From contig PTFA01000011.1 of assembly GCA_003342895.1 (NCBI GenBank), positions 7,341,081 through 7,405,080 on the forward strand: 64,000 bases of DNA, read 5' to 3'. This document shows, piece by piece, positions 63,401 through 64,000 of this stretch (within the stretch, counting starts at the first letter, position 1; every line of letters starts with the position of its first letter). The stretch comes from Casuarius casuarius. Its lineage: Eukaryota; Chordata; Aves; Casuariiformes; Casuariidae. The notes under the pieces are model-generated. The model searched no databases. It had not been told where the DNA came from and saw only the letters and a program-made list of their open reading frames with translations. Position numbers and translations under genes: made by a program.

Positions 63401-63472
63401 AGCTGGTTTTGCACCAGCACGTCTGTCGTTGTGCTTTGCGTGGGAGAGAGAATACTCGATGATTTTACAGAA

Positions 63473-63598
63473 GGTTATGAAGTTCTGGGAAGATGGATCT
63501 ACTCTCCCCAGTATAAGAGGTACCTTGCTGGAAGGTTATGCTAAGTTCAAAAAAATTAGCCTAGATCTGCCAGAAGAATTAAGTGATGGTCAGTGACA
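63473..63598 (+). other. Weak exon candidate
   Basis: An acceptor-like 'CGATGATTTTACAG' (ending 63,472) is followed by a frame open for 41 codons to a TGA, encoding residues such as 'KVMKFWEDGSTLPSIRG' and 'ISLDLPEELSDG'. The composition is protein-like and a second frame is open too. A poor donor (GGTCAGTG) lies near 63,590. I recognise no family. Confidence 0.2.
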
Positions 63599-64000
63599 CA
63601 AAATTAACTTCTAGGTGCTTAGTTCATGGACTAGAATATGTGAATTTCAGCCCTTAAGTGAACTAGTCTGCATTCACTGAGTAATTTGTCTCCATTTTTG
63701 CATTCCACAGTCCTTAAAGTGAGATTGGAATCCGGGTGTTCCCACTTCCAAGTTTTGTTGATGTGAGGAACCAAAGTAAAGTTGTCAGTTGTGGTAGGAG
63801 TTAAAAAGGGAAGAAAACCTGTTAAAGTAATGCTTTAGGACAGTACAGGATTAAAGAATATCAATAATCTCTCTCTCCAGTCTCCTAAGCAAAAACAAAC
63901 TTCTTGTTCATCAAAAAAGGCTTTTAGGAATGTAGATAAACTAACATATGCAAACAGACTTTATTGGTGATGAAGAGTGGCAAAATACTGTTGCTAGGAC
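63599..64000. other. Window end, no recognised element
   Basis: AT-rich DNA with no supportable gene or dated repeat. Confidence 0.5.

Noticed and set aside
1..64000. Prokaryotic systems, CRISPR arrays, tRNA or rRNA genes
   Set aside because: No spaced direct repeats, no cloverleaf with A/B boxes noticed, no dense collinear genes. CR1, MIR and CpG-island features show vertebrate nuclear DNA.

Overview
The window looks like nuclear DNA of a sauropsid vertebrate, most likely a bird. The evidence is CR1-family LINE copies of two ages on both strands, scattered old MIR-type SINE remnants, an AT-rich background, one GC-rich CpG-island promoter interrupted by a sequencing gap, and single ambiguous bases typical of a draft assembly. 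I see no operons, ribosome-binding sites, CRISPR arrays or insertion sequences, and no intact protein-coding gene that I can name. Nearly all the short open frames present are what random AT-rich DNA gives.

Layout. Positions 1-50 kb are AT-rich, gene-poor DNA. They hold a very old CR1/L3-type LINE (about 765-2005), old MIR fragments (about 19.85, 30.6, 32.5 and 37.2 kb), microsatellites, perfect hairpins and possible regulatory motifs. One stretch at 37.29-37.58 kb has a lysine/glutamate-rich open frame starting in the end of a MIR copy; it could be a terminal exon or a decayed retrocopy. At 41.07-41.26 kb a head-to-tail duplication carries two splice-acceptor-like sites. At 44.4-45.15 kb a locally GC-richer block may be an unclassified repeat.

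Positions 50.25-51.33 kb form a CpG island, split by a 465-base run of N (50,732-51,196), with Sp1-like and YY1-like sites. This is the only strong promoter in the window. Its transcription direction cannot be fixed from the sequence: the YY1-like element favours the minus strand, while a donor-like site at about 51,421 would fit the plus strand.

Positions 51.5-64 kb look like intron or promoter-proximal DNA. They hold a minus-strand CR1 3' end (54.8-55.25 kb), a 1.4-kb 5'-truncated plus-strand CR1 with recognisable decayed reverse transcriptase (57.5-58.97 kb), a palindromic RFX X-box-like site about 0.8 kb from the island, and two weak exon candidates.

I found no new molecular system. The most checkable observations are the unexplained open frame at 37.3 kb, the duplicated acceptor-like unit at 41.1 kb, the promoter hairpin next to the CpG island, and the X-box-like palindromes at 9.86 and 52.16 kb.
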